A DNA stretch of 64,000 nt from the NCBI GenBank assembly GCA_026018925.1, contig JAKSZU010000008.1, positions 63,573,027 to 63,637,026 on the forward strand. The letters are read 5' to 3'. Below, piece by piece: positions 1 to 13,453 of the stretch. The position numbers and the translations under genes are program-made. The stretch's first letter is position 1. Each line of letters begins with the position of its first letter. The stretch comes from Tupaia tana. Taxonomy: Eukaryota > Chordata > Mammalia > Scandentia > Tupaiidae. The notes under the pieces are model-generated. The model did no database searches. It was not told the DNA's origin and worked only from the letters and a program-made list of their open reading frames with translations.

Positions 1-367
1 GCACAGTGCCTGTTATCAGTGACCGATCACAACTGTATTGAGCTCCAATTTCCCAGTCACGTTGATCCGTTGTGTTTGTTGTTATTTGAGCCTGGAACGC
101 AAAGGACTTGAAAGCGTTTTAGTCACAATTAATAACTGATTTTGTTAATACTATTCCATATTTATTCAGAAAACACATATAGGCATGTGCTGTAGTTGCT
201 GCACTGTACAAGTTTTGAAGCCGACACCCTATAAAGGAGGGGAAATTCCCTGGAGATTGGATTAGTCATCTTTTCACTGACAAATACTCTGAGGCAGATA
301 CATTTCATCTTAAAAACTAAATATTTATTTTTATGTATACCATTTTTTATTTAAAAAATAACACTTC

Positions 368-648
368 GGGCCAACCTATGGCCTGGTGGTTAAGGAGCTA
401 AATTTCACATGGCCAACTGTGTAGTTCGAGTCCCAGACCCAGCTGCTTGAGAAACATGCTGGTCACATATGTTTGTGGGTCTAAAATTCCAAAAGGAAGA
501 GGATGGAGGAGAAGGGATTGTGTTATGACCATTTCCCGTGGTGGAGGAGGGGTGCTTTCTTATTTTTTCCTTCTCTGGTAAGCACATGTGCCCTCTGGCA
601 AAATAATGCCATAAACAGCACAAAATAATATCAAGAAAAAAATAAGAC
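368..648 (+). mobile_element. tRNA-derived SINE, variant subfamily
   Basis: The head gggccaacctatggcctggtgg, B-box-like agttcgagtcccag and 3' body ggatggaggagaagggatt identify it. The variant has an extra tgtgtag before the B box, shared with copies at 34491 and 51112. Confidence 0.75.
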
Positions 649-1297
649 AATTATTTTTCTAATTCTGTCCCACTTGAGGAAATTAGCTTCATTAACAATT
701 TTTACATGTTTTCCCATGTTTTATATCAATGTCCAGGTTTGTAGTATGTACTCACTTGTAGTGGTAGTCTTGCTCCTTTTATAAAAACATGGCCAAACTA
801 AATGCCTTATTATGTGATTTTCTTTTCTCAGCTGACATATCATGGACATCTTTCTACTAGGTGGTCAAGAGTTATGATGCGTTTTTCTTTGCAAAAAAAT
901 GTTTCATGACTTCCCAAACTACATAATAGATCAATACTCATAGATAAATTTTCCTTCTTTATAGCATATTACTCCCCTGTATTAATTTACTAAATTTAGT
1001 CTATCATTTCCCTATGATGTACATTTAATTCCCGTTTTCTATCATTTCCAAATAATGCGATGGTAAGCATCTCCTTTCATGTATCCTTGTGTAGTAGCTT
1101 TCATTGTCATGGACCAGATTTCGGGAGATGAGTTAAAGGCACAAAGGCTTCTCACACAGTCTTGAGCAGATAATCCCAAGTCATGCCATTCATTCTAAGA
1201 AGTTCCATCAGCTAATACGTACCAGTGAACAGGTTCCTTTTATACTAGCACCTAACTCAGTGCTCTGTGCTGAATAGAGTGTGTCTTTCTCCTTCAG
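649..1297. other. Intron sequence, nothing recognised
   Basis: AT-rich intron upstream of exon 1. I see no exon, RNA gene or assignable repeat. The same holds for positions 1-367. Confidence 0.6.
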
Positions 1298-1416
1298 GTG
1301 TGTTTGGTGAGCTGGATCTTCATGGAATTCCACGTTCAATATATAAAACGAAACTGTCTGAAACTGCAGTGGCAGGTTCCAAAGTTCTGTCTCTGCTGGA
1401 TGCCGTGGACTGGCAG
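1298..1416 (+). CDS. PKHD1L1: PKHD1L1 window exon 1
   Basis: This 119-base exon starts after the acceptor tctccttcag and ends at the donor cag|gttagg. It begins with two bases of a codon and ends in phase 0. It encodes VFGELDLHGIPRS through SLLDAVDWQ, part of the second G8 domain. The frame stays open upstream through the splice site, but the pyrimidine-rich tract marks the acceptor. Confidence 0.9.
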
Positions 1417-4400
1417 GTTAGGAAAATATTGAGTAATAGTAAGCAAATGTATACAGTGGGTCCAGTTAAAAATGCTTTTTCTCTAGCCTCATGGGCGTTC
1501 ATCTTCTCATGGGCGTTCATCTTCTCTAGATTAGAAATGTGTCATTTCATTGTTAGCTTGCAAAAGCTGACCTGGTAGCAGGCAGTTAGAGATTGCGGTA
1601 TCCAATGTCCTTCTGAACATTTAAAGAACATTGTGTGTACTTTAGTCATGAAATTAAAATATGAACATTTTTGGTTAAAAAATATTTACACAAATTCTTG
1701 TGAAACAAAAAACAGAATTATTTTAAATTTATCTTATTGTTATTTGGTTACCTCTTTACTTCTAATCTGTGATTTTACATGGTTAAGCATTTGCAAAGAA
1801 AACAAATCCTAATGCCCAGTGCTATTTAAATAATTCCTGTATTAAGTGAGAGACTTTGGTAAAATATAAATAGTTGCAACTCCCGTCCCTACTGTACTCA
1901 TAAATGTGCACAGAGCACAGGTCCACATTTTTTACAAATACTCTTTTTGTTTGTTTGCTTTTTTTTTTTTTTTTAAGTTTTTGCCATAGGGTATCTTTGT
2001 TTCCAAACTGGAAATTCTAAGATAGACTCCATTTCCAAGCTCCAATCTTGTGACAGAGAGAGGGAAAGTAAGAAATCGTCCTCCCCCCTCCCCCCAGGGA
2101 GATGACCACAGTGCAGTCCCTTCTCCTCCATTCTCTTTTCAGGATTTTGAGCACACATGCACATAGGCCTGGTGTGATTTTCAAGTTGCAGGTCTGGAAC
2201 TTGAACTGTGATTGGCTATGTGTGAGTCCAGTGCCCTAACCGCCACACCAACTGTTGTCCTACAAATACTCTTTTTAATAACAAGGATCAGAGAAATGCA
2301 AGGATTCCATTTCCAAACTCTCAGATCTCAGCCAAATCCCTTTTAATCAAAATGAGCTTCAGAATCACAGAACAAAGCCAGCCTTATTTTAAGCAAATCA
2401 ATACAAATCTTCAAAACATAAAGGTTTGCTCTCTTAATGTAGTTTAAAATTGGCAAATACAAAAAGACCGTATTAAAAGGTAATATGATCTATCTAAAAT
2501 ATATTCTTATTTTTGATAGTTCAGGTGTGCTTACTTTTTTTCTTTTTTTTTTTTTTTTTTGAGTGGTTTTTGCTATAGGGCTCATGTGCTTGCCTGAAAG
2601 ACAGAGAGAGACAGAGACAGAAAGCAAGAAATCACCCCCCAGTGGGGATGGCCATGCCACAATCCCTTCTCCTCCATTCTCTTCTCAGTATCTTGGGCAC
2701 GCATGCACACATGCCTAGCATGAGTTTAAGTCACTGGGTCCGGGACTTGAACCACAGTCAACCACATGGGAGTCTAGTGACGTAGCCATTATGCCATCTG
2801 CTGGTCCCAAAGTGTGATTACTTTTTGATGAAAGAGTAACTAAATGATTTCAATATCATTATTATGTATTCAATTAGTATTTTTATAACCTACCACTACT
2901 ATTTTCTGCTTATTATTTATCTATAACATTTAACTAATTATCACACACTTTTCTGGGCATTGGAGATTCTGTGATAAAGAAATTGGTCTGCGCTATCATG
3001 GAATTTGCATTGGGGTAAGAGCAGCAAACACTAATGAACAAATAAGTGTATGTTCATTTCAGATTATAACGTGTGTGATGAAGAATATAAAACAAGTAGT
3101 GTAATAGACTGGCATGGTAAAGGGTGTTAGATAACATTAAATAAGGTAACTAGAGAAGGCAGTTCTCAAGGACTCATTTGAGCAGAGATCTAGATAAAAA
3201 AGATTTTTTTTTTTTGAGAGGTTTTTGCTATAGGGCACATGCACTCACGAGAAAGACAGAGAGAGACAGAGAGACAGAAAGCGAGAAATCATGCAGTCAA
3301 CTACATGGGAGTCCAGCGACATAGCCATTATGCTAACCGTTGGTCCCGATAAAAAGGATCTTAATATGCAAAGATTGTAGGACATGGCTTTGCCCTTTAA
3401 CTTGCCTCAGCCTTTCCTACCTTTCAGGAGTAGCAAGTGATTCTTAATTATATTTTAAAAAGGCAAATTTGTTTAAGTCTTAATAATACTGTTCTGGCCA
3501 CTATTTTTTTTTTTTTTTTTTTTAGAGAAGAATAGTCAGTTTTTTCATATCTGCGGAACTAGTATCAAATTCTGGCAGTTCTTTGCTTTAGTCTGTTTTA
3601 TTTTACATTTGGGCATCCTCATACTATTTAAAACCTGTATGCCTTCCAAAAGGACAATGTATTTTTTTTTCTTTTAAATGTACCTACTTCACAGTCATTC
3701 ACTTTACATCATCACTGCATACAAAATGCTATGTCCCACCAGAATACACCGTGTATTGGCTCAATCAAGGATATTAACATACGTGTGACCATCAATGAGT
3801 AATTTTCCATTTCTTGTTGCTTATATGTTTTTGCTCTTTTATTGTTTCTTTTCTTTCCCACTGATTCCCTGCTTCTCACCCTCTTCAATTTCCCACCCCT
3901 CCCACACTGTCTCTGGTATCTACAGTTGCTTTCCATGCCTTTCCTTCCCCCTTCCAACATTTTACTGATTGACAAAATATCTTAATTAATTCAAATACTT
4001 TCAATAGGAAGTTCAGCTGATATATACATATCTGTGAACACATCTGACTTTAGGCAGAAAACTTTATAGAATGTTTGTTCTGACCACTTTTTAATAAAAA
4101 TAAAAACATATTTGCTTTGATATATTTAATTTTTCAAATACATATTGCTGTATTTTATTAAATGGCTAAATTAAAGCTAAAAATGGCTAGCAAAATTCAA
4201 TATTTAGAATTTAAATATCAAACATAAACATAATTCTTGTTGGAGATTTAGATATACCGTTTATTCTTTCAGATAATACCATGACTGTTCATCAGATATG
4301 AATTAAATTAGGATTGCTTATTATTATTTAGAAATACAAATATGTTCATAAAAACACATTTTAAAAAATATTCTTGAATTTGCACTTGAATTTTTCTAAG

Positions 4401-6277
4401 GAGGGAGAAGAGATTGTGATAACAACTACAAGCTATGATTTACACCAGACAGAAATTAGAAGTATCGTCAAAATCCTGCATGGTAACAGAATTATAATTC
4501 TTAATGAAAGCCTTTCCTACACTCACTCTGGTAAGTGGCTGCTTTTGAACCAAAAAGATATATAATTAAAGTGCTTTTTACATTTTAGTGCTCTACTCTG
4601 TAATTACAGTTATGTGATAAAACATTTCACGGATATTTTAGAGGAGCATTTCACTCAAATTGGCACTGGTGCCCAGAGGGTGCTTCTATTTATGTGTGGG
4701 TGGCCTCCAGTCGTCCTTGCTGTATGCATTCATTCATTCAGCAAGAATTCAGCAAAAACCTACTGTATCACAATTTACGGGGTAGGGCTTGGCACCTTCT
4801 GTTCTAAGCAGGCTTCCTAGTGATTCTCAAACACATTGAAATTTAAGAGCACTTGATCCAAAAGCATGGACACTCATAAATGAGCATAAGCCATAGAATT
4901 CACATTTTTCATAGTCTTTTTAGTAACAAAGGATTAGAGAAACAAATAAATTCCATTTCCAAGATCCAAGCTAGAACTACATTTAGACAAGTTATAGTGA
5001 AATGGACAAACTGATTCTCAAGGAGAGGAGGAGTAAGTCAGCATCCTCTGAAGGTGACGTTCCCACTTAACAGGAGAAGGGCCTTCCCTGCACCCCAGCT
5101 TTTTCCCGTTTGACACGCTACCTCCGTTCGAACCTCAGCAAGTGGGAGCAGATAGGAGTGGAAAGTTAGAAAGCCCTTTTATGTTTTTCTTTCTTTTCTT
5201 TAATGTTTTTGTCATTGGGCTTGTGAGCTCACCGGAAAGGAGAGAAACAGAGACTGAGTGAAAAGGAAAGTGAGATCACCCTCTGCAGGGATGACCATGC
5301 TGCAATCGCTTCTCCTCCCTTCTCCTCTGGATTTGGGGCACAGAAGCTCACATACCTGGGGGGATTTTTCAAGCCACCGGGTCCCAGACTCAAACTGTGG
5401 TCGACCATGTGGGAGTCCAGCACCTTAACCACTATGCCGCCTGCTGGCCCCTCCTTTCACTTATTTCTTATGCTCATGAGAATCCCAGCAGGAAGGTGTA
5501 GCAAGATAGACCATGGACACTGGATCTCTGTGAAAAAAAAACTTAGAAGAACTTTTCAAAGCAGTAGTTTGATAGAAGCACATATGTCTGTTATTTTCTA
5601 TAGCTAAGACTGTTATTTTAAATAAAAAAGAAAGGGTTGTATTGGGGAACTTTTCATCATAATTTTAAAATATTTTTAAAAACTATAAAACAATCGGTTT
5701 TAGAAGTTTGATATTATATATTCTTTCACTTTTAATAACAAGCATTTCTCTGTTTGAAATACACTAGTTTGTTCTAAAGTTTTTAATAAAATTTCTAGAA
5801 AGGTAGAATGTAATATGGATTAATTTATTTTTAATTGCCAAAGGATGTATGTTCTTGCCAAAGAGAGACAGAGAGGGAGACAATGTACTACAATAGGACA
5901 TGGTCACACCAAAATTCCTTCTCCCTACCTGTATCCTATTAGGATTGGGGGCACACGTGCACTCATGCCCTATGTCATGCCCTATGTATTTTTCTTTTCT
6001 TTCTTTCTTTTTTTATAGAGAGGTTTTTGTTATAGAGCACATGTACTCGCCAGAAAGACAGAGAGAGACAGAGATCCAGAAAGCAAGAAATCACCCCCCA
6101 GGAGGGATGGCCACACTGCAATCCCTTCTCCTCCATTCTCCTCTCAGGATCTTGGGCACGCACGCACACATGCCCGGGGTGAGTTTAAGCCACTGGGTCC
6201 AGGACTCAAACCGCAGTCAACTACATGGGAGTCCAGCAACATAGCCACTGCACCAACTGCTGGTCCCTCTTTCTTTC

Positions 6278-6321
<44 letters not shown>

Positions 6322-9300
6322 TTTTTTTAAGGTTTGTGCCATAGGGTACATGTGCTCACCAAAGAGAGACACAGAGAGAGGGAAAGTGAGAAATCACTCC
6401 CCCTACCCCCGAAGGACAGATGGCCATGTTGCATTCCCTTTTCTTCCGTTCTCCTCCTGGGATTTTTGAGCATGCACACACATGTACCCAGTATGATTTT
6501 CAAACCACTGGATCCGTGATTTAAACCACAGTCAGCCAGGTAGGAGGCCAGCACCTTTACCACCACACCACCTGCTGACCTCAATTCTATGTGTTTTTCG
6601 AGCCACTGGGGTCAGGATTCAAACTCCGGATGGCTAGATAGAATCCGGGTATTTTATCACTAGGCTACAGGACTGGCCATAGATTAACTTTGCATATCAT
6701 TAAGATATGGGACAGATGGTATTGGATATGCTACTACATATTTACAAAGCGTTGTGGCTGACGCAAGTACACCAAGGGAAAAGAGGCACGGATCATTTAG
6801 GTGTTGGGAGAAGTAGTACCCAGGTGTGGATTTTCCTCAGGGCCTTGGGCAAATTATTTTACTTGTACCTCATTTCCTCGCCTATAAAAATTACAGTAGC
6901 TTCTCCATTTGTATCATTTGAAGTGATTAAAACTACCTACGAGAGTTGTTAAGCAATAACTCCATAAACTGGTTATAATCGTCTTATAGGTATAAATGTT
7001 GGACCATCAGGAAAGTCACGGTGCACTTTTGCGTAGAAAAACGGAGAGATATGTCATGATTTTCCCAATGACCCAATAAAAGATACAGTTTAGGTTCTAT
7101 TTTAGTTTATAAATAAAAGTGTATCATCATTTCCATCTTCCATGTATATATGTTTAAGCATGTAAATCTAACCATTCATGTGTTCCTGTTGACTTTTGGC
7201 ATGTTAGAGCATCATTCGGCTGATAAACTAGCAAAGAATCTAATAAAGGCAGGTATTTCTCAGCATTGGCTGTAATCTAGCTGTCCTTTGCAGCGGAAAG
7301 ATACCAAGTCCCTGGAACAAGTCAGAGCTACACATTAGCAGCTGATGTCGGGATACTGAGTAGGAACATCAAAATAGTTGGTGAAGATTACCCAGGCTGG
7401 TCCGAGGAATCTTTTGGTGCACGTGTCCTGGTTGGCTCATTCACCGAAAATACGATGACATTTAAAGGTTAGTACTAATTCAGCTTATTTTTCTAAATGG
7501 AATATAATGTAATCTCTTCTATTTTCAGTTAGTTCATAAATAATTCTCACTTTTTAATAATGTTACATGGAAAAATAAAGCTTTAAGAGTGACGATGTAG
7601 CCCTGGCTTTTCTATCCAACTAAATTCCCTAACATATTTGGCTATTTATCTTATCTTTATAGACCATAAAAATGATCAAATTAACAGTGATCTGAGTAAC
7701 AGCAAGACCAGCCTCTCACCCAAACAGAAATCATTTTGCAATAAGTACAACAGATCATCTGTTATTTTTGTTTTAAGAAAAATTTCAAATATACACCAAA
7801 AATATCAAAAACAGAGAAAAAAAATATAATGAATCCCAATATACCTATCACCAGTTTCAACTTTGCTCACTCATTTAAGCTATACCCTCACCATCTCTTC
7901 TTTTTTTTTTTTTTTTTTTTTGAGAGGTTTTTCGCTATAGGGCGCGTGCGCTCGCCAGACAGAGAGAGAGACATAGAGACAGAAAGCGAGAAATCACCCC
8001 CCAGGGGGGATGGTCATGCCGCAATCCCTTCTCCTCCATTCTCCTCTCAGGATCTTGGGCACGCACGCACATGCGCCTGGCGTGAGTTTTAAGCCACCAG
8101 GTCCGGGACACGAACCGCGGTCGACTACATGGGAGTCCAGCGACATAGCCATTACGCTAACTGCTGGTTCCCACCATCTCTTCTTTTAATGTAATAAAAT
8201 AATTTTAAAATGTAAATACTTTCCTAAATATGTGAAAATAAATTCTCCATTATTAAAAATATTTTATAAAATTCAAAGAAGGAAAATTTCAGTGTCGTAT
8301 TGGGTTATCGGAAAAGTCATGACCCACTTTTGCATAGAGAAATGTAGAAAAATATGTCATGGCTTTTCTGACAACACAATACATGGACTATTTTATACTA
8401 GGACTATTTTATACTAGCAACAAAGAGATACCACTTCTAACCTTCAAACTTGCCAAATTGTTTTGAAAGAATAATAACTAGTGTTGATTAAAAAAACGCA
8501 GTTTATACTCCTCCCCTTTCTTTTCATGATCCAGGATTGTACTGAAGTAATCATATACCATCTGTAAGTATTTCCGCATGCAACTCTAGAAGACATTTTA
8601 GAAACCATCAACCATTAATGGTTCCTTTTCATCAAATGATAGTTTACATTTCCCCTAGTTCATACATTCTCTTCCTTCCATACTCACTCTATTCAAATCA
8701 GGATCAAAGGACCAGCAGTTGGCGTAATGGCTATGTCGCTGGATTCCCATGTAGTCAACCACGGTTCAAGTTCCAGACCCGGTGGTTTAAACTCACACCG
8801 GGCACATGTGCATGCATGCCCAAGATCCCGAGAGGAGAATGGAGGAGAAGGGATTGCGGCGTGGCCATCCCCTCTGGGGGGTGATTTCTCGCTTTCTGTC
8901 TCTATCTCTCTCTCTGTCTTTCTGGAGAGCACATGCGCCCTATAGCGAAAACCTCTCCAAAAAAAAGAAAAAAAAAAATCAGGATCCAAATAAGATCCAT
9001 ATTTCAACTGGTAATAAATCTCAACTATTTTTGATTCATTTCTATTTCCTTGAAATTTATTTATAAAAGAAGCTGGATTATCTGTCCTACAGAGTTTCCA
9101 ACAATCTGTAATTTAGTGATTACACCTCTAGAATTTAATTTCTCCCTGTCCCCCCTGTATTTCCTACACATAGGAGTTTAAAGACTTGCTCAGACTCAGG
9201 CTCAATTTTTAGACAAGTACTCTGTCACTTATATCTACTGGTTATAAGCTGCCAAGAGAAGTTTATCTGATGATGATGATGATGATGATGATGGGATGGT

Positions 9301-12300
9301 AATGATTACTGGCACTATGATGAGCATAACTACATATTATCTTATTTAGCCCTTGTAATTCTATGGCATGCATATTACCTCTCTTTTAAAGATGAAGAAA
9401 TAGATCATTAAAGGGGTTGAAGTTATTCTAATCTTGGATTCCTTCATGTCTCACTTCAAATTCTTTGATGGACTCTAGTCTCATGACAACCTTTCTTTGC
9501 TCCTGTAAATTGTTTGTGATGTGAGTAAAGAAAAGAATCTATGGCTGTTATAAACTTAGAGGATCTGTGATAACCACTTTTTCCTCTGTCTATATCTTAT
9601 TATTCTTATGTTCTCCACCATGTATTTAATCTCTGATTCATAGCTTTTAAAGTCAGGCTTTTCTCTTCTAGTACAAAGTAACTCTTTTCCGGGGCCAGCA
9701 CATGGTGTGGTGGTTAAAGGCACTCTCCTCCCACATGGTCAACCTTGGTTTGAGTCCCAGACCTGGTGGCTTGCTTTCGCACTTTCCCTTTCTTTCTCTC
9801 TCTCTCACTCTGTCCCTCTCTGGTCAAATTAAAATAAATAAAGTTTTAAAAAAATCTTTTTAAAAAAACAAGGTAACTCTTTTCCAAAGCATCCTATTTG
9901 ATGTTAGTTTTTATTTATTTTTTTTTTTTGGAGAGGTTTTTGCTATAGGGCGCGTGCGCTCGCCAGACAGACAGAGAGAGACAGAGAGACAGAAAGCAGG
10001 AAATCACCCCCCAGGGGGGATGGCCACGCCGCAATCCCTTCTCCTCCATTCTCCTCTCGGGATCTTGGGCACGCACGCACACGCGCCCGGCGTGAGTTTA
10101 AGCCACCGGGTCCGGGACTCGAACCGCGGTCGACTACGTGGGAGTCCAGCGACATAGCCATTACGCTAACTGCTGGTCCCGCCATGTTAGTTTTTGAATC
10201 AAGAAATATCTGCTACTATTATTTCCCACCCATGAATTTCTGTGCCTGGGTTTCCTTATCTAGAAGACAGGGATAATAACTCATAGGATGTTTTATGAGA
10301 ATTAAACCACACATTGCCTGTTAAACATTTGGGACAAAGGAATCTCTCATGGATTTTTATTGCTGTTATTACCAATCTATAAAACCATCACTTATCATCT
10401 CAGTAGTACTTAGAACAAACTGACCAGGAGATAATTGGTAATACATGTTCTGAAAGAGATCATGAAAAAATTAATGCCCTTAAATCTCTATATATAACAT
10501 CCAAATACAAATGTTTCAATTTTGTATCAAATGAGTCATGCATTTTTTTAAGAGAGATTTTTCCTATAGGGCACATGCACTCGCCAGAGAGAGAGAAAGA
10601 CAGAGAAAGAAAGTGAGGAATCACTGCTCCAGGGGGGATGGCCACACCTCAGTCCCTTCTCTTCCATTTTCCTTTGGGATTTTGGATATGCACGTACATG
10701 CACCTGGCATGACTTTGAAGCCACCGGGTCCAGGACTCAAACTGCAGTTGACTACATGGGAGTCCAGCAACATAACCATTATGCCATCTGCTGGTCCCAG
10801 GTCTTGTATTCCTAATGAAACAATGTCATCCCCACCAGGGTGAAAATTGATTCTTGGGGAACAAAAAATTTTAAATATTACAGTGGTTTATGGTCCTCTG
10901 AAGGACCACTACATATTAAAACATTTATGGGGGAGACAGCTCCATGGCTCCTGTGATCTAGCCATTTTGGGAGAAAGGAAATGTCCCACTGATAACTGGG
11001 CCTCCAGCATACAAAACTCCTGTGGAGAGGCAGAAGGGGAAAGAATGGGCCTTCTTCAAAAGACAGACAGCTCCATGGCTCCTGTGATCTAGCCATTTTG
11101 GGGGAAAGGAAGATGCCCCATTGATAACTGGGCCTCCAGCATACAAAACTCGTGTGAGTGAACTTCCAAGTTTGGGAAGAAACTGACCATCCACCAGATG
11201 ACTAGAAATCACTGCAGGACCACAAGAAATATGGGAAAGCAGGAAAATACCTCTCCCACAAGGGAAAAGCATAGCTACTCTTCATCCACAAACAGTTCAA
11301 TGGAAATCATGGAAATGTCTGGTAAAGAATTCAGAACATTCATAATAGCAAAGCTAACAGAGAAGGAAGAGAAGAGAGACAAGGAACTGCTGAAGAGGAA
11401 GGAGAAAGGAGTTGAAGAGTTTCAGGAGGTGAGGAAATTCATGCAAGATCTAAAAGAAGAATTTCACACTTTACAAAAGAATCAGATGGAACTGTTAGAG
11501 ATGAAGGCTATAATACAAGAAGTCAAAATCTCCCTTGAAAGTATTAAAAGCAGACTAGGTCATACAGAAAATAGAATCTCAAATGTAGAAGAGAAAATGG
11601 CTGGCCTAGAAAAATCCACCATGAAGACTGAGAAAATGGCCCCAAAATTTGAGAATAATATGCGAGAAGTACTAGATACAATTAAATGTCCAAACATCCG
11701 GATAATAGGCATCCCGGAGAGTGAAGAGACTCATAAGGGCATTGATAGTCTATTCCATGAAATCCTGCAAGAAAACTTTCCAAACCTGGAGAGGCACTCA
11801 AAGATTCAGTCCCAAGAAATACAGAGGACCCCAAATAGAATCAACCCAAGAAGATCTTCTCCAAGACACATTATAGCCAGATTGACCAAAACCACAGACA
11901 AAGACAAGATACTAAGACTGGCAAGAGAAAAAAGGCAAGTTACCTACAAAGGGTATCCCATCAGACTAATGGCAGACCTCTCATCGGAAACAATGCGAGC
12001 GAGGAGAGAATGGGAAAATATCTTCAAAGTATTAAGGGAAAAACAATTTCAACCAAGAATTCTGTACCCAGCAAGATTATCGTTCATTTGGGAAGAAAAG
12101 ACACGGACTTTCCCAGATAAACAAAACCTGAAGGAATTTACCAGCACCAGACCAGATCTCCAAGAAGTTCTTAAGGGAGTGCTATGTCAGTAAAATTAAA
12201 TGCAGACACACAAAATAAGAGTTCAAAAACTAAGAAAATGGGCAACTTAATTGTAGGGACAAAGTCTGGAGTTGAGTATTATATCCCAGAGTTCAATCTG

Positions 12301-13414
12301 GAAGATTGTACCTCAACAGAAACAGAAGAAAGATTAAGTACATGATTCTTAACTGATGGAAACAGCATTCTGTGACTTGACTAAGATATTGCTGCTTTTC
12401 TTCTAAGCTTTGTTGTCCGGTTTTAAGGATTTTTATCCTGTCTTGAGCTGTCAATAGATTCATGTACCTACTATTTGAACAAATACTAACCTGTTTCTAG
12501 GCCTCAAGTTTCAAGGAAATATCCTTGCCAGTTCAAAACTGCCTTTCTTTTTTTTTTTTTACTGCCTTTCTTGAAACCACCAGCTGAACTTGCTATTGAA
12601 AGTAGTTAGATAAACTTATGATATTGTGTGGTCAACAAAATGTTGGGGGAAAAGGAATTGAAGACAACTGTAGACAGCAGAGATAGTGTAATAAGAGAGT
12701 GGAATAGGGCAGAGGGTCAGACATGGGGTAAAAAACATATATATATATATGAAAGTAGTAATGGAATTTTATGGATGATAACATGCATGATTAAGCCACT
12801 ATGCAGTTTACTCTAGAGGGGAGACCACATTTAGTATGTTGTGATGGTGCTCAGGGAATGAATGTAAATTTAAAAAAAAATTTCAGAAAAAAAATACTAA
12901 AACTGTTACCAAAATTTAAAGAAAAAACTGTGTATTTGATGACCACAGTAAGCTATATAGCCCCAGCTAGGTACTATTTTATAGTATGTTCATTCTACTC
13001 ACTGAGGTTTATGCCTAAAGTCAGACATGGGTTCTTGTGTATGTATATATCAGCTGTGCTTTCTATTGCAAATATTTAGACAAATTAAGTTCATTAGCAA
13101 ATCAGTTAAATGGGGGGAAAGGCATAGAAAGCAATCATGGATACCAGAGACAATGGGAAGAGGGTTGGACAGGGTAGAGGGTTAGGGATAGAGAATCAAG
13201 GACGGCAAGAAAAAAAAAAAAAGCAAAATATACAAGACATAAGAAATGGAAAATTATTTGTTGATAACATGTATGTTGATGTGCTTGATTGAGCCAACAG
13301 ACAGTGTATTTTGGATGAAAAATTCATTTTGTATACTGTAATGATGTATAGTGTATTAATGTTAAAAAAAAAGAAAAAGAAATTAATTAAAAAAAATTAT
13401 GGGGAAAGGATACT

Positions 13415-13453
<39 letters not shown>

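Larger units (their letters stand above)
5830..6680 (-). mobile_element. Old SINE split by two younger SINEs
   Basis: The 3' part of a SINE (5830-5994) and its tRNA-like head (6587-6680, ending ctacaggactggcc) are separated by the insertions at 5995-6586. ctatgtatttttc (5982-5994) and ctatgtgtttttc (6587-6599) flank the inserted block as a 13-base duplication. Confidence 0.75.
10933..13396 (+). mobile_element. HAL1-like (half-L1) retroelement, apparently full length
   Basis: The element is about 2.46 kb in the same orientation as PKHD1L1. In order it has 1.7 copies of a 131-base 5' monomer, an intact L1-type ORF1, about 1.2 kb of 3' sequence with no endonuclease or reverse-transcriptase reading frame, and an A-rich end. 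TTATGGGG occurs at 10925-10932, just before the first monomer, and at 13397-13404, just after the A-rich end, a plausible short target-site duplication. HAL1 elements are known L1 derivatives that keep ORF1 and lack ORF2, relying on L1 machinery in trans. Alternatively it is an L1 with an internal ORF2 deletion. Confidence 0.75.

Noticed and set aside
1490..1530. Tandem catgggcgttcatcttct after exon 1
   Set aside because: Two units only; ordinary slippage duplication.
1267..1578. 103-codon frame covering exon 1
   Set aside because: It reads through both splice sites. Only 1298-1416 is coding in phase with exon 2.
7829..8092. Many 60-115-codon frames with text like ERQRETERQKARNHPPGGM or RRMEEKGLRRGHP
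   Set aside because: These are translations of the abundant SINE body in various frames, recurring at every SINE copy.
8709..8780. tRNA-like A/B-box sequences
   Set aside because: They are SINE heads followed by SINE bodies; none is a complete functional tRNA gene.
12738..12751. (AT)n as a promoter TATA element
   Set aside because: It lies in the HAL1 3' region with no gene start beside it.
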